From assembly GCA_031415655.1 (NCBI GenBank), contig JANOSD010000082.1, forward strand, positions 1 through 64,000: DNA of 64,000 bases, in the 5' to 3' direction. Position numbers and translations under genes: made by a program. The notes beneath the pieces are model-generated. The model did not search any database. It was not told the origin of the DNA and saw nothing but the letters and a program-made list of their open reading frames with translations. Positions 44,210 through 55,100 of this stretch are shown here, in pieces. Within the stretch, counting starts at the first letter, position 1. The number at the start of each line of letters is the position of its first letter. This DNA comes from JAKOVR01 sp031415655 (GTDB taxonomy: Bacteria; Actinomycetota; Acidimicrobiia; Acidimicrobiales; Acidimicrobilacustridaceae).

Positions 44210-46468
44210 GTGTCAGAGAACGACCCTGCGACTACTCCGCTCGAACCACCCCCGGTGCCCGAACTTTCCATAGAGGAACTGACCGGATTTGGGATACGCC
44301 TCGGTGACGACCATCACCACCCCTACGATCCCGCCGATATCAGTTGGAACGAGTCGTGGTTCTGGGACTGGTTCGCGCCCGACGGAACCTTCGCCGGACA
44401 CTGCCGAATCGGACACATGCCCAACCAAGAACGAGTGTGGCTGTGGCTGTACCTCTTCGATACCGCCGTCGTTCCCGGCGGGGAGTGGGTGTGCATCGAA
44501 CAGCCGTGGCTGGATCACAACTGGCTCCAGGTTCCGACGCTCGCCTACGACCGCCTGGGATTGCAGTTTCGTCACGAACCGCTCCATCCCATGGCGAGCG
44601 GTCGGCTCACCCTCCACGGTCCGGCGAGGATCGTGACCGGGCCACGGGCCAGCACGGTGACAACTATCGATGTTGAGGTGGCGTGGGCCGCCACCGGCGG
44701 CCCACACAGCCCCGGCCAGGGCGACGTGCGCGGCCATGCGAGCGATGGCTTCGACGCGTCCCGGATGGAACAGCCCTTCGACGCGACCGTCCGCCATGCG
44801 ATCGGCTCCCATGAGGTCACGTATGCCGCCCGCGGCGAGCGTGACCATAGCTGGGGACCGCGGTTCTGGAACATGGACTGGACCTTCCTCGCGCTGTCGA
44901 GCAGCACCCGTCGGACCCAGTTCGTGGAGGTGGGCATCAAGGGACTCGACCCCATACTGCTCGGCTATCTGTCGACGGGTAGCGCGACGAGCGCGCTCGG
45001 AGCGGTCGAGATCGACCTCACCGACCACGACGATCTGGCCATGCCTTTCTCTGGTCGTGTGGCGGTCCACGCCACCGGCTCCCACAGCGTTGAAGGAAAC
45101 CGTATCGGCCACTCCATCGCCGGGTCGATAGAGGTGCTTACCTGGTGTGGCCTGGACGTCAGCCACGTCCTGACACCTCCGCGCTCGTCGGACTATCGAC
45201 GGTCGTTGATTCGGCTCACGCCCGATGATGGCGGCGAGCCGCTCATGGGGTGGCTGGAGACGAATCGTTTGCTCGACGGCGACCCCGACAAGCCCGAATC
45301 ACCTTTGAGGAGTGCAATGCCCGACGAAGACGGAGCGGCGGCGACTGCCGCCATGGGCGATGCCCCGCCCGTTCCCCGCAACGAAGACGCGAGCGACACC
45401 GACCTTCGTGCCCTCAGCGCGTGGCTGTCCACGCAGTTCGGCGCCCCAGTCACGATTGCCGAAGCTTCGCGACCCGAAGGCGCCGGTCACTCCAACGAGA
45501 CCTGGCTCGTCACCGCGCACGTCGACAACAGCCACGACCGTCATCTGGTCGTCCGACTCCAACCGACGGGCGTCGGCGTGTTCCCCGAGTACCGCCTCGA
45601 CCACCAGGTGCGCTGCATGCAGGCGCTCGGCACCACCACCATCCCTGCTCCGATCGTCACCGGTTTCGAGCCCGACATTGGCCCCCTCGGCCGACCGTTC
45701 TATGTCATGGAGCGGATCGACGGCGTCGTCCCACCGGACTATCCCCCCTACACCCTTGCCGGATGGTTCTTGGAAGCTGCCGAAGCCGACCAAGCGGCCG
45801 TCTACGCCAGTTCGCTCGCCACACTGGCCGCGCTGCACGCGTTCGATCCTTTCGAGCACGGGTTTGGTTTCCTGGTTCCCGACGGCCTCCGCACCGAACA
45901 GGATTGCCTCGACCATCAGTTGGGCTATTGGCGCCTCTACCTGGACCATTTCCTTGCCGATCTGGCGCCGCTCCCGGTGCTCACCCCCGGGCTGGATTGG
46001 CTCGCGGCGAACCGCCCCGTCAGCGAGCGCCCGGCGCGTCTGAACTGGGGGGATGCCCGCATCTCCAACATGATCTTCCGGGACAACACGCCCGCCGCCG
46101 TAATCGACTGGGAAATGGCGTCGCTCGGCGCCCCTGAGGTCGATCTGGCCTGGTACACGTGGCTGGAGCACTTCTTTGCCGAAGGCATCGGCTTTCCCTA
46201 TTTGCCGGGGTATCCAGGCGAGGCGGCAGCGATCGCCTTGTACGAGGCCGCAGCGGGCCGAACGGTAGAGGCATTCGACTGGCACACGGTGTTTGCCGGG
46301 GTGAGGTACGCCGCGGTCCTGGCCCGCATCGCGGCCATGCGCATCGCCACCGGAGAACTCTCACCGGAAGATGGTCAACGGGCCGCCCGCAACAACCCCA
46401 ACACCCGTCGACTGGCCGGACTGCTCGACCTTCCGAGCCCTGGCGAACCGGGCGGCCCGTTCGGTTAA
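44210..46468 (+). CDS. Fusion of a lipocalin-like (DUF7064/7065-type) domain and an APH-type phosphotransferase
   Basis: A 752-residue protein from GTG 44210. Residues 1-~370 are beta-rich (DISWNESWFWDWF, VWLWLYLF, GERDHSWGPRFWNMDWTFL) and resemble the DUF7064/7065 domains of actinobacterial proteins related to carotenoid-hydratase lipocalins. Residues ~395-735 form an aminoglycoside-phosphotransferase-like kinase of the acyl-CoA-dehydrogenase-10 N-terminal type: GAGHSNETWLV, FYVMERIDGVVPPDYPP, catalytic loop LNWGDARISNMIF (usual His is Asn) and metal Asp in AAVIDWEMASLGAPEVDLAW. The substrate is unknown; a hydroxy-acid or lipid is likelier than an antibiotic. Confidence 0.75.
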   Translation: MSENDPATTPLEPPPVPELSIEELTGFGIRLGDDHHHPYDPADISWNESWFWDWFAPDGTFAGHCRIGHMPNQERVWLWLYLFDTAVVPGGEWVCIEQPWLDHNWLQVPTLAYDRLGLQFRHEPLHPMASGRLTLHGPARIVTGPRASTVTTIDVEVAWAATGGPHSPGQGDVRGHASDGFDASRMEQPFDATVRHAIGSHEVTYAARGERDHSWGPRFWNMDWTFLALSSSTRRTQFVEVGIKGLDPILLGYLSTGSATSALGAVEIDLTDHDDLAMPFSGRVAVHATGSHSVEGNRIGHSIAGSIEVLTWCGLDVSHVLTPPRSSDYRRSLIRLTPDDGGEPLMGWLETNRLLDGDPDKPESPLRSAMPDEDGAAATAAMGDAPPVPRNEDASDTDLRALSAWLSTQFGAPVTIAEASRPEGAGHSNETWLVTAHVDNSHDRHLVVRLQPTGVGVFPEYRLDHQVRCMQALGTTTIPAPIVTGFEPDIGPLGRPFYVMERIDGVVPPDYPPYTLAGWFLEAAEADQAAVYASSLATLAALHAFDPFEHGFGFLVPDGLRTEQDCLDHQLGYWRLYLDHFLADLAPLPVLTPGLDWLAANRPVSERPARLNWGDARISNMIFRDNTPAAVIDWEMASLGAPEVDLAWYTWLEHFFAEGIGFPYLPGYPGEAAAIALYEAAAGRTVEAFDWHTVFAGVRYAAVLARIAAMRIATGELSPEDGQRAARNNPNTRRLAGLLDLPSPGEPGGPFG

Positions 46469-46604
46469 GCAGGGTCGATAGCCCTCCGCCAGTCCCTCCT
46501 TCGCCTCTCCACCGCGTTGCCAGCTCCCTGCCGAACAAGTGCAGGGGCCCGATGGCTCTACGATACGCAGCACTCGGCGTCGGGCCGGGACCCGAAGGAG
46601 CACG

Positions 46605-47483
46605 ATGCGCAGCACACCGTTTCATTTCCGCCGCCACTCTGGCACCCCTGGCGCGATCACGACGGCATTGTTCTCCGCGGTGATCCTCCTCCCGACCTTC
46701 GGTTGCGCGGCGAAGGCCACCGAAGTAACCGCCACTGCCGAGCTCAGCTCATCGCCCGGGGGCGGTCCCGTCACACCGGGTAGCACGCCCGCCGTCGGGG
46801 GCAGCTCATCCACGACCAAACCACCGTCGTCGTCGTCCACGTCCACTACCGAACGGAAGGCAACCACCACCACCTCCCGTCGGTCCTCTACCAGCACGAC
46901 GGCGAGCAAAGCCGACGATCGCAAGGTGCTCGAAGACGCCCTTCTCGACAGCGTCGACTTCGCCTCGTTGAACCCCGCTATCGAAGGGACCGTGGAGGAC
47001 TCCGCCACCGGCCTCGGGTTCACCGAATGTCCAGACGTAACCGAAACCCGTTCAATCCCCGACGCCACGGCTGCGATCAGTGGACGCCAATTCAAGATGG
47101 ACGATGGGACCAATCAGGAGTTCTTCAGTCAGACCCTGTTCGCCGCCCGGTCGGAGAAGGACGCGGCCGACTACGCCGCCTCCTACGCCCAACCCGACGT
47201 GCAGAAGTGCCTCGCCAAGGGCATCACCGCCAAGCAGAGCAATATTCCCTACAGCCTGACGCCTTTCGATCGACCCACCTCGGCCGACGACACCGTCGGC
47301 TTCATCATCTCCCAGTCCGGCCCTGCACAAAACGTGGAGCTTTCACTGGTGCTCATTCGGCACGGCCGATTCATGTCGGTCGTGATCGTCAGCACCACCA
47401 TTGTCGGCAGCCACGTATTGGCCGACTCCACCCTGAGCGTGGCATCAAAGAAGCTGCTCATCGCCAAGGAAGCAGCCGAGTAA
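46605..47483 (+). CDS. Putative lipoprotein
   Basis: A 292-residue protein; ATG 46605 is preceded by GAAGGAG. A signal peptide ends in LLPTFGC, a plausible lipobox. A Ser/Thr-rich linker (residues ~55-110) leads to an unrecognised globular domain with FGFTECPDV-type Cys and QKCLAKGI, which may form a disulfide. Extracytoplasmic, function unknown. Confidence 0.7.
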   Translation: MRSTPFHFRRHSGTPGAITTALFSAVILLPTFGCAAKATEVTATAELSSSPGGGPVTPGSTPAVGGSSSTTKPPSSSSTSTTERKATTTTSRRSSTSTTASKADDRKVLEDALLDSVDFASLNPAIEGTVEDSATGLGFTECPDVTETRSIPDATAAISGRQFKMDDGTNQEFFSQTLFAARSEKDAADYAASYAQPDVQKCLAKGITAKQSNIPYSLTPFDRPTSADDTVGFIISQSGPAQNVELSLVLIRHGRFMSVVIVSTTIVGSHVLADSTLSVASKKLLIAKEAAE

Positions 47484-47518
47484 CGCCGGTCCGTACAACC
47501 CGCCGGTAGCCTCGCCGA

Positions 47519-49645
47519 ATGGCCAATCGCCTCGTCCACGAGAACAGCCCGTATCTCCGGCAGCACGCCGACAACCCGGTCGACTGGTTCCCCTGGGGTG
47601 AGGAGGCATTCGGCGAAGCTCGTCGCCGCGATCGCCCGATTCTGCTGTCGGTTGGCTACTCGGCGTGTCACTGGTGCCACGTCATGGCCCACGAATCGTT
47701 CGAGGACCACGACATCGCGACGGTCATGAACGATCTGTACGTAAACGTGAAGGTCGACCGGGAGGAACGTCCCGATGTCGATGCCATCTACATGGAAGCC
47801 GTGCAAGCCATGAGTGGCCACGGCGGCTGGCCAATGACCGTGTTCCTCACTCCCGAGGGCAAGCCATTCTTCGGTGGCACCTATTTCCCGAACCGCCCCG
47901 GTCGAGGCATGATGAGCTTTCCGGAACTGCTGGCACGAATCGACGAGGTGTGGCGAACCCGACGCGACGACCTTGAACAGCAGGCAACCGAGCTCACCGC
48001 CTCGATCGGTCGATCCAACGATCTCGAAGCGGCTGAGCACCTGCCATCGGCGGCCGTGTTCGACGAGAGCGTGTTGGCGTTTCACCGTGCCTTCGACCCT
48101 CGGTGGGGTGGTTTCGGATCGGCCCCCAAGTTCCCACAAGCGATGGGTATCGATGCATTGTTCCGCCAACTGGCCCGAACTGCGGGGTCTGCCAAGCCGG
48201 CATCATCAGAGACCGATAGTGCGGTCGAAACGATGGCCGATGTGAGCCTTCGGGCTATGGCTTCGGGTGGTATCTACGACCATCTCGCCGGGGGTTTTGC
48301 CCGCTACTCCACCGACGAAGAGTGGCTGGCCCCCCACTTCGAGAAGATGCTGTACGACAACGCCCTCCTTGTTCGCGCCTACACCCATGCGTGGCAACAA
48401 CAAGGCGACGCCGACTACCGGCAGGTAGTAGACGAAACGATTGCCTACGTACTTAACGATCTCACCCATCCCGATGGTGGCTTTTTCTCGGCCGAGGATG
48501 CCGACTCCGAAGGCGTCGAAGGGAAGTTCTACGTCTGGGATCTTGTCGAGGTCACACAGGTCCTCCAAAACGCCGGGTTCACCCCCACCGAAATCAATGA
48601 AGTGGCGGCTTGGTACGACATCACCACGGAGGGCAACTGGGAGCATCACAACATCCTGCGCCGGCTCCCTGTCGTGGCCGACACTCCCGCGATCGATCGC
48701 ACGCAGCTGTGGCCGGCGCTCCAACGCCCCGCCGTCGTTGAACGGGGGCGGTTGGCGCTCCTGGCCGTGCGGAACCGGCGTATCCGGCCGGGCCTCGACA
48801 ACAAGGTGCTGCTCGAGTGGAACGCCCTCATGCTCGCCGCCCTAGCCGAAGCAGCGGCGGCCACCGGGGACGCTTCGTGGCGGGCGGCGGCGGTTCGCAA
48901 CGGCGAGTTCCTGTGCCGTCACCTCCGCACCGACGCAGGCCGTTGGCTGCGATCCTGGCAAGGTCCGCACGAAGAAGGACTGGTCGCCGGGAACGGGCGC
49001 GCGCAACACCTCGCTTACGCCGCCGACCACGCCGCCCTCGTGGAGGCCTTCACCCGGCTGGCCGAACTCACGGGTGAGGCGCGTTGGATCGACGAGGCCC
49101 GCCACACCGCCGATGCGTTGCTCGACCTCTTCTGGGACCACGACCAGGGCGGCGTGTTCACCACCGGATCCGATGCGGAAGCCCTCGTGACGCGACCCAA
49201 AGACATCATGGACAATGCTACGCCGTCGGCCAACAGCCTCGCCGCGTTCTCTCTACTTCGTCTCGGTGCCCTCACCGGCGATGCCCGATACACCGACCAT
49301 GCCCACACCATCTTGCGGTTGCTCGGCCCCCTGGCCGGACGTCACGCGTTGGCCTTCGGGCACCTGCTCGGTGCGTTGGACCTCGCCCTCACCGGTATCA
49401 CCGAAGTGGTGATTACCGGGAACCGGCCCGACCTCGTTGAGCAGGTCCAGCAGTCCTATCGTCCCAACGTGGTGCTGGCCTGGGGAGAGCGCTACCCATC
49501 CCCGCTCTGGACCGGTCGAGACGAGCAGGGCGACCATGGCCGGGCCTACGTGTGTCACGACTTCGTATGCGACCTCCCGGCCGACACCCCTGTGGCCCTC
49601 ACCGGTCGCCTCGCTCGCTCTTCGTCGGTGTCCGATCGCTCGTAG
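47519..49645 (+). CDS. Thioredoxin-domain protein of the DUF255 / YyaL (SSP411) family
   Basis: A 708-residue protein matching the family from end to end: NRLVHENSPYLRQHADNPVDW, the CxxC-like SVGYSACHWCHVMAHESF, and HGGWPMTVFLTPEGKPFFGGTYFP. Next comes an (alpha/alpha)6-barrel (GIYDHLAGGFARYSTDEEWL, FEKMLYDNALL, NKVLLEWNALMLAAL). The family is widespread (human SPATA20) and has no firmly assigned reaction. Probably cytoplasmic. Confidence 0.92.
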   Translation: MANRLVHENSPYLRQHADNPVDWFPWGEEAFGEARRRDRPILLSVGYSACHWCHVMAHESFEDHDIATVMNDLYVNVKVDREERPDVDAIYMEAVQAMSGHGGWPMTVFLTPEGKPFFGGTYFPNRPGRGMMSFPELLARIDEVWRTRRDDLEQQATELTASIGRSNDLEAAEHLPSAAVFDESVLAFHRAFDPRWGGFGSAPKFPQAMGIDALFRQLARTAGSAKPASSETDSAVETMADVSLRAMASGGIYDHLAGGFARYSTDEEWLAPHFEKMLYDNALLVRAYTHAWQQQGDADYRQVVDETIAYVLNDLTHPDGGFFSAEDADSEGVEGKFYVWDLVEVTQVLQNAGFTPTEINEVAAWYDITTEGNWEHHNILRRLPVVADTPAIDRTQLWPALQRPAVVERGRLALLAVRNRRIRPGLDNKVLLEWNALMLAALAEAAAATGDASWRAAAVRNGEFLCRHLRTDAGRWLRSWQGPHEEGLVAGNGRAQHLAYAADHAALVEAFTRLAELTGEARWIDEARHTADALLDLFWDHDQGGVFTTGSDAEALVTRPKDIMDNATPSANSLAAFSLLRLGALTGDARYTDHAHTILRLLGPLAGRHALAFGHLLGALDLALTGITEVVITGNRPDLVEQVQQSYRPNVVLAWGERYPSPLWTGRDEQGDHGRAYVCHDFVCDLPADTPVALTGRLARSSSVSDRS

Positions 49646-49665
49646 AGCGTGTCCAGCCAGACCCG

Positions 49666-50274
49666 TCACCACTCGCCGTGGTGCACGACATCGCGTAGCG
49701 GCGGTCGGCGCCGCTCCGATGATCGGCCGACTCCATCAGCCTCGGGGTCGGGGTGGCCGATCGCCACCGCCCCCAGGATTCGACGCCCGGCGGGAATGCC
49801 GAATCGTTCGCACACCGCCGTCTCGTGCTGGAAGAGCCCGAAAAAGCACGCCCCGAGGCCAGCCTCCACTACTCCCAACAGCAGGTTTTGCACGACCATG
49901 CCCCCGTCGACCCACCAGTAAGGCACCGGCCAGGCCACGACGCCGGCACCTAGCCCGGTGTGGGACTTGTCGGGTTCGGTGTAACGCTCGAGATATCGAT
50001 CAGGGTCGATTACCGGCAGCACCAGCACGGGAGCGCGGAGCAGGCCCTGCCACCGAAATCGCTCACGGTCAGGCCCGGGGGGAAGCGTGACATCCCAATA
50101 CCGCCCCACCTCGTGGGGCCCCGTAAGCACCACCCAATTGACTCCCTGGCTGTTCCCAGCCGAAGGCGCTCGCCGAGCCAGATCGATCAGCGCGTCTACC
50201 GCTTCGAGGCCAATTGGCTCGGTGGTGAAGGCGCGTACCATTCGCCGGACCCGCACGACACGGGCGTGGTCCAT
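49666..50274 (-). CDS. Nitroreductase family protein
   Basis: A 202-residue FMN-dependent oxidoreductase fold: VRVRRMVRAFTTEPI at the N-terminus, DLARRAPSAGNSQGVNWVV for FMN binding, a Trp-rich segment (VVAWPVPYWWVDGGM), VVQNLLLGVVEAGLGACFFG and an ending with RRPPLRDVVHHG. Substrate unknown. It follows the hypothetical gene at 50287-50958 by twelve bases. Confidence 0.88.
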   Translation of the reverse strand: MDHARVVRVRRMVRAFTTEPIGLEAVDALIDLARRAPSAGNSQGVNWVVLTGPHEVGRYWDVTLPPGPDRERFRWQGLLRAPVLVLPVIDPDRYLERYTEPDKSHTGLGAGVVAWPVPYWWVDGGMVVQNLLLGVVEAGLGACFFGLFQHETAVCERFGIPAGRRILGAVAIGHPDPEADGVGRSSERRRPPLRDVVHHGEW

Positions 50275-50286
50275 ATTCTGCCCGAT

Positions 50287-50958
50287 TCAGTTGCCGAGCT
50301 TGGCGAGGTCTTCGGCCATGGCCCAGCCGAACGCGATGAGCGAGTCTCCTCGCTTGGCATTGATTTTCCCGAAAAGCTCGGCCACCTCCGCGTCGACCTT
50401 CTCCGGCTTGAGCGGGTCGTGATCCAGGCAAAGGGGATAGCTATTGTCGCCGGCGGCAATAAAGGAACGGTCGTCGTAGGACGACGATTCGATGCCAAAA
50501 CGTTTGGCGAGGCGACGGCCCCAAGCTCGTTCTTCGCCGGTCTCCCGATGACCTGGACGCGGCACGATTTCTTGGAGGGACTTGTAGGCCTCGTAGCCGG
50601 CTGCCGTCACGAATCGGGTGCCGACCACGACGTCTTCGTCGGGGAACGCCATCACCGATCGGCGGAACTGATCGGTCATGATTGCCTTGAGAACGGTGTC
50701 TCGCTTGGAGTTTCGCTGCACGGTGGCGCAGCCAATCAGGATGCACGGCGTGCCCCCGATCCGCTCCAGGGTGCAGAACGAGAACCCCCGCAGCTTGTTG
50801 CCTTCTCGGGCCACAGATACGAGTACCCATGCCTCGGCCTGTTTCGACAGCACGCCGATCTCGTATTTCGCGGGACCTTCCGCGCTGAGGTCGGCCATCT
50901 CAGCCAGCTCGGCATCGCCTAGCTGGGTGCAGTCCTTGGTTTCGACGGTGATCGCCAT
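50287..50958 (-). CDS. Conserved-looking hypothetical protein (GNAT-like?)
   Basis: A 223-residue protein; ATG 50958 follows AGGGAG. I do not recognise it with certainty. LGDAELAEMADLSAE, GNKLRGFSFCTLERIGGTP and FVTAAGYEAYKSL are reminiscent of acetyltransferase folds, but the acetyl-CoA loop (R/Q-x-x-G-x-G/A) is not visible. No signal peptide or membrane helix. Likely cotranscribed with the nitroreductase downstream. Confidence 0.65.
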   Translation of the reverse strand: MAITVETKDCTQLGDAELAEMADLSAEGPAKYEIGVLSKQAEAWVLVSVAREGNKLRGFSFCTLERIGGTPCILIGCATVQRNSKRDTVLKAIMTDQFRRSVMAFPDEDVVVGTRFVTAAGYEAYKSLQEIVPRPGHRETGEERAWGRRLAKRFGIESSSYDDRSFIAAGDNSYPLCLDHDPLKPEKVDAEVAELFGKINAKRGDSLIAFGWAMAEDLAKLGN

Positions 50959-51126
50959 ATGCTCCCTCGGCCCCCCTTTGCTCGCGGAATCGTCCCGATA
51001 GTTCACTCGGTCTGTCGGCTTCGTGCAACTTGAGCGCTCAGCGGGCAGTTTCAACCGACGGGAACGGGGGGCCTTTCGACGGATCCGCCGAGGCGGATGG
51101 GCCCGCGCCGGTCCTGCTACTTCGTG

Positions 51127-51798
51127 TCACCAAGCGCCGCACGACGTCGCCGTTTGCTCCATGATGTCGGCGAGGGCCGCGGTGCCGGCGTCGGTTAGGT
51201 GGATGCCATCGGTAGTTCGGAACCAGTCCGGGTGCCCCGCCGACCATGCCCCCCAATCGAGCCACGTGGCATTGGGGTACGTCTGCACCAGCCCGACCAG
51301 CATGGCGTTGTGGAGGTTGGCCTCGTCGTTGAAGCCCGGGGTGATGCCGTGATTCGTGGCCGTGACAAACACCACACAGGGCACGTTTGCGAGTGCATCG
51401 AGCGCAGTGGTGAGCGCTGCGTGCACGTTCGCTCGTAGGGCGGGCTTCGAAACTGTCGCTCCAAACAGCACGCCGTTCACATCGGCGGTGGCGTGGTTCA
51501 AAATTACCACCTCCGATTGCATCCCTGGCGCCTGGATTATCGAGCTCATGTGGCTTCCCGTTGACGCGGCGATCACTGCTTCGGTGGAGATCTGCCAGTT
51601 CCGACCATGAAACGTGGTCGCCAGAGCGCCGGAAAAGCCCGCCTCGAAGACGATCGAATCGCCAAGGATGACTGCCTTTCGTCCGCTGGACGGGCCCTCG
51701 TACGGCGGAAGGCAGGCCGTGGCCAGCAGGGCCACGGAGGCAAGCGTGAGCAGGACGGCGAGGCGGGAACGGCGCATGGAGATGGTGTAGCCGATCAC
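51127..51798 (-). CDS. SGNH/GDSL-type hydrolase lipoprotein
   Basis: A 223-residue protein. GTG 51798 overlaps the VOC stop (GTGA) and has GGAGGGC upstream. Signal peptide with lipobox LLATAC. Catalytic Ser in VILGDSIVFEAG (GDS block), TATNH for the Asn region, and DGIHLTDAG for Asp and His. Extracytoplasmic esterase or acyl hydrolase; substrate unknown. Third gene of the dnaE1 transcription unit. Confidence 0.85.
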   Translation of the reverse strand: MIGYTISMRRSRLAVLLTLASVALLATACLPPYEGPSSGRKAVILGDSIVFEAGFSGALATTFHGRNWQISTEAVIAASTGSHMSSIIQAPGMQSEVVILNHATADVNGVLFGATVSKPALRANVHAALTTALDALANVPCVVFVTATNHGITPGFNDEANLHNAMLVGLVQTYPNATWLDWGAWSAGHPDWFRTTDGIHLTDAGTAALADIMEQTATSCGAW

Positions 51799-52163
51799 AC
51801 GCCCTCCACGAGTTCCAATCGGTTACCGAAGGGATCATCCGTGTGGAATCGACGAACCTGAGGCAGTTCGTGATTCCAACGAACCTCGCCACCTGCGGCT
51901 TCGACGGCGACGGCCAAGCCGTCGATGTCGTCGACGATCAAGGCCGGATGAGCCTTGCGCGCCGCATGGAACGGATCCTCCACGCCGAGATGCAAAGCCA
52001 CGCCGTCATTGCCGAACCAACACCCGCCCCGCGCGGCGAGGGCCTCGGGTTTGGGGAGGCGAACCAGACCAAGCACCCCGCTGTAGAACGCTGCCGCTCG
52101 GTGTTCCGCCAATTCCCCGGCGGGCATGGCGAGTTGTACGTGATCGAGGCGAAGGAGTTTCAC
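51795..52163 (-). CDS. VOC family (glyoxalase-like) protein
   Basis: A 122-residue vicinal-oxygen-chelate fold: LRLDHVQLAMPAG at the N-terminus, YSGVLGLVRL, LHLGVEDPF and the closing FHTDDPFGNRLELVEG, giving His and Glu metal ligands. Overlaps dnaE1 upstream and the SGNH lipoprotein downstream by four bases each, so all three are translationally linked. Substrate unknown. Confidence 0.88.
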   Translation of the reverse strand: MKLLRLDHVQLAMPAGELAEHRAAAFYSGVLGLVRLPKPEALAARGGCWFGNDGVALHLGVEDPFHAARKAHPALIVDDIDGLAVAVEAAGGEVRWNHELPQVRRFHTDDPFGNRLELVEGV

Positions 52164-55100
52164 TGGATTATCGCGTTGGCGCCGAGCAGCACGCGCAGTT
52201 CGGCGACCAGGCCGTTGGTGACGTCGACGGCGAAATGGCCGGGGAGCCGCAGGATCTGCTGGTCCCCGATGTGCAGGAATACCTGCGACTCGCCGAGGTG
52301 CTCCGACAACAGGGTTTTGAGGTCGCCGAGGAGCTTTTCGGTGGCCCGGTTCGGGTGGACCGCGATTCGCAGCGGCGGCGCACCGTCGGTGATGAGATCC
52401 GTGACAACCTCGATCTCCTGGGCCATGAACTTCACCTGATCCTCACGACCATCCACCCTGCCCTTCACGATCACCACGGTGTCGTCTTCGAGCAGGTGAC
52501 CCACTTTGGCCATCGTCTTTGGGAAGACCATGCATTCGATCGTGGATTGCAGGTCTTCAAGCTCGAACACCGCCATGAGATCGCCTTTGCGTGTCCACTT
52601 GCGGTTGAGGTTGGTGATCAACCCGCCGATCGAGCGGAGAGCGCCATCTTCGACCCCATCGAGCTCGAGAATCGTGCAGTCGCTTCGTCGTTTGAGGATG
52701 CCTTCGGCCCCTTGCAACGGGTGGGAGCTCACGTACAAACCGAGCATTTCCTTCTCGAATGCGAGGCGAACCTTTTTATCGAAATCCGTGTCGGGAATCT
52801 CGAGTCGGGCGTCGTCGAACGGATCTTTCGCGACGCCGGGCACAGTGGGTTCCATCATCGAAAAGAGGTCGAACTGACCTTCCGCTTCTTTGCGTCGTTT
52901 GGCGATCATCCGGTCGATGATCTGCTCATAGACAAGGAGCAAACCCTTGCGAGGATGCCCAAAGCTGTCGAACCCGCCCGCCTTGATCAGCGACTCAATC
53001 GTGCGTTTATTGAGGACGTTGATGTCGACCCGTTCACAGAAGTCGTAGAAATCGGCGAAGGCACCGTTGGCATCGCGCTCGACGATGATCGCCCCGACGA
53101 GGCCTTCGCCTACGTTGCGCACCGCCGACAAACCAAAGGTGATCGAACCCTTACGAGCGTTGGTGCCCATTTCTTCGGGACGCAGCACAGCGGCGAAATC
53201 CATCTCCGAAACGTTCACGTCGGGAACGAGTACCGGGATGCCCATTACCTTGCACTCGGCCAGATACACCGCCGCCTTGTCGAGGTTGCTCTTTACGGAG
53301 GTGAGCAGGCAGGCAAGGTATTCCGTGGGGTAGTTGGCCTTCAGGTAGGCCGTTTGATACGAGATGAGGCCGTAGCCGTAGCTATGGCTCTTGTTGAAGG
53401 CGTAGTCGGCGAAGTTCTCGATCACGTCGAACAACTCGGTACCAAGGGCGGAGCCATACCCCGATGATTCGCAACCGTCCACGAACTTGGTGCGCTCCTT
53501 GGCCATGAGGGCGCGAACCTTCTTGCCACATGCCTTGCGGAGATTGTCGGCATCGGCCAGGGAAAATCCGGCGAATTTCTGCGACACCCGCATTACCGAC
53601 TCTTGGTAGATCATGAGGCCGTAGGTGTCGCCGAGCAGGGCTTCCGCTTCCGGGTGGAAGTAGTCGATGGGTTTGCGGCCGTTCTTGCGATCGGCATAGT
53701 CGTTGTGCATGTTCACGCCCATCGGCCCCGGCCGATAGAGCGCCACGAGCGCGGCGATGTCTTCGAAGCCGGTAGGTGCCAACGATCGCATCAGCGCCCG
53801 CATCGGCCCGCCCTCAAGCTGGAACACGCCGATCGAGTCTCCCCGGCGGAGCAACTCGAACGTGGGTTGATCGTCGAGGGCGACGTTGTCGATGTCGACC
53901 TCAATGCCCTGCGTGCGCGTGATCATCGCCAATGCATCGGAGATCACATCAAGGTTGCGCAGACCCAGGAAGTCCATCTTCAAGAGGCCGAGGCTCTCCA
54001 CGCCGCCCATTTCGTATTGCGTGACGACCGGCGAATCCTCGGGGTTTGATCCCGCCAGGGGTTTGCGCTGAATCGGCAGGTACTCGGTGAGGGGTTCTTT
54101 GGTGATCACCACCGCGGCGGCGTGGATGCCGTCTTGACGGCGAAGGCCTTCGAGGCCCTTGGCCACGTCGATCACCCGTTTGCTGGCGGGATCAAGCTCG
54201 TACATCTGGCGGAGATCGCCCGCCATCTTGAACCCCTCCTCGTATTTCTCGTGCACCTCAAGGCATGCGTAGAGGGGCGTGTCGCGCCCCATCACCAGCG
54301 GCGGCATGGCCTTGGCGATGCGGTCCCCCACGTTGTATTCGTAGCCCAGCACACGCGCCGCATCACGCACCGCCTGGCGAGCTTTGATGGTGCCGAACGT
54401 GACGATCTGCGCCACGTGATCACGCCCGTAACGCTCGGCGGCGTACCGAATCATCTCATCCCGATAGCGGGAGTCGAAGTCCATGTCGATGTCCGGCATG
54501 GACACCCGGCTCGGGTTGAGGAAACGTTCGAAGAGGAGGTCGTACTTGATCGGATCAAGGTCGGTGATGCGCAGGCAGTAGGCCACCGCACAGCCGGCCG
54601 CCGAACCACGGCCCGGACCAACTCGAATGTCGGCGTCACGAGCATGTTTGATGAGATCCCAGGTGATGAGGAAATAGGACGCGAAGCCCATGTCACCGAT
54701 CACCTTCAGTTCGTAGGCGAGCCGTTCCACCGCCGCCTCGGGGACGGTGCCACCCCACCTCGCCCGAGCGCCTTCGAACGTGAGGTGTTCGAGATAGGCC
54801 GCGGCGTCGGCGAAACCTTCTGGCAACGGGAAGTTGGGAAGCTGCGGCTTCCCAAACTCGATCTCCACCTTGCAACGTTCGGCAATCCACAACGTGTTGT
54901 CGCACGCTTCGGGCACCTCGGCGAATGTTTCACGCATCTCTCGAGCGTCTTTGAAGTAGTGCTGATCGCCATGAAACTTGAAGCGGTCGGTCTCGGCCAT
55001 TAGGGAGCCGGTCTGCACACAGAGAAGGGCGTCGTGGCTCTCGTGGTCGTGCTGATGGGTGTAGTGCGAGTCGTTGGTGGCGAGTAGCGGGGCTTTGATC

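Noticed and set aside
52235..53467. 410-codon plus-strand frame opposite dnaE1
   Set aside because: Antisense to conserved polymerase sequence; no motif or ribosome binding site of its own.
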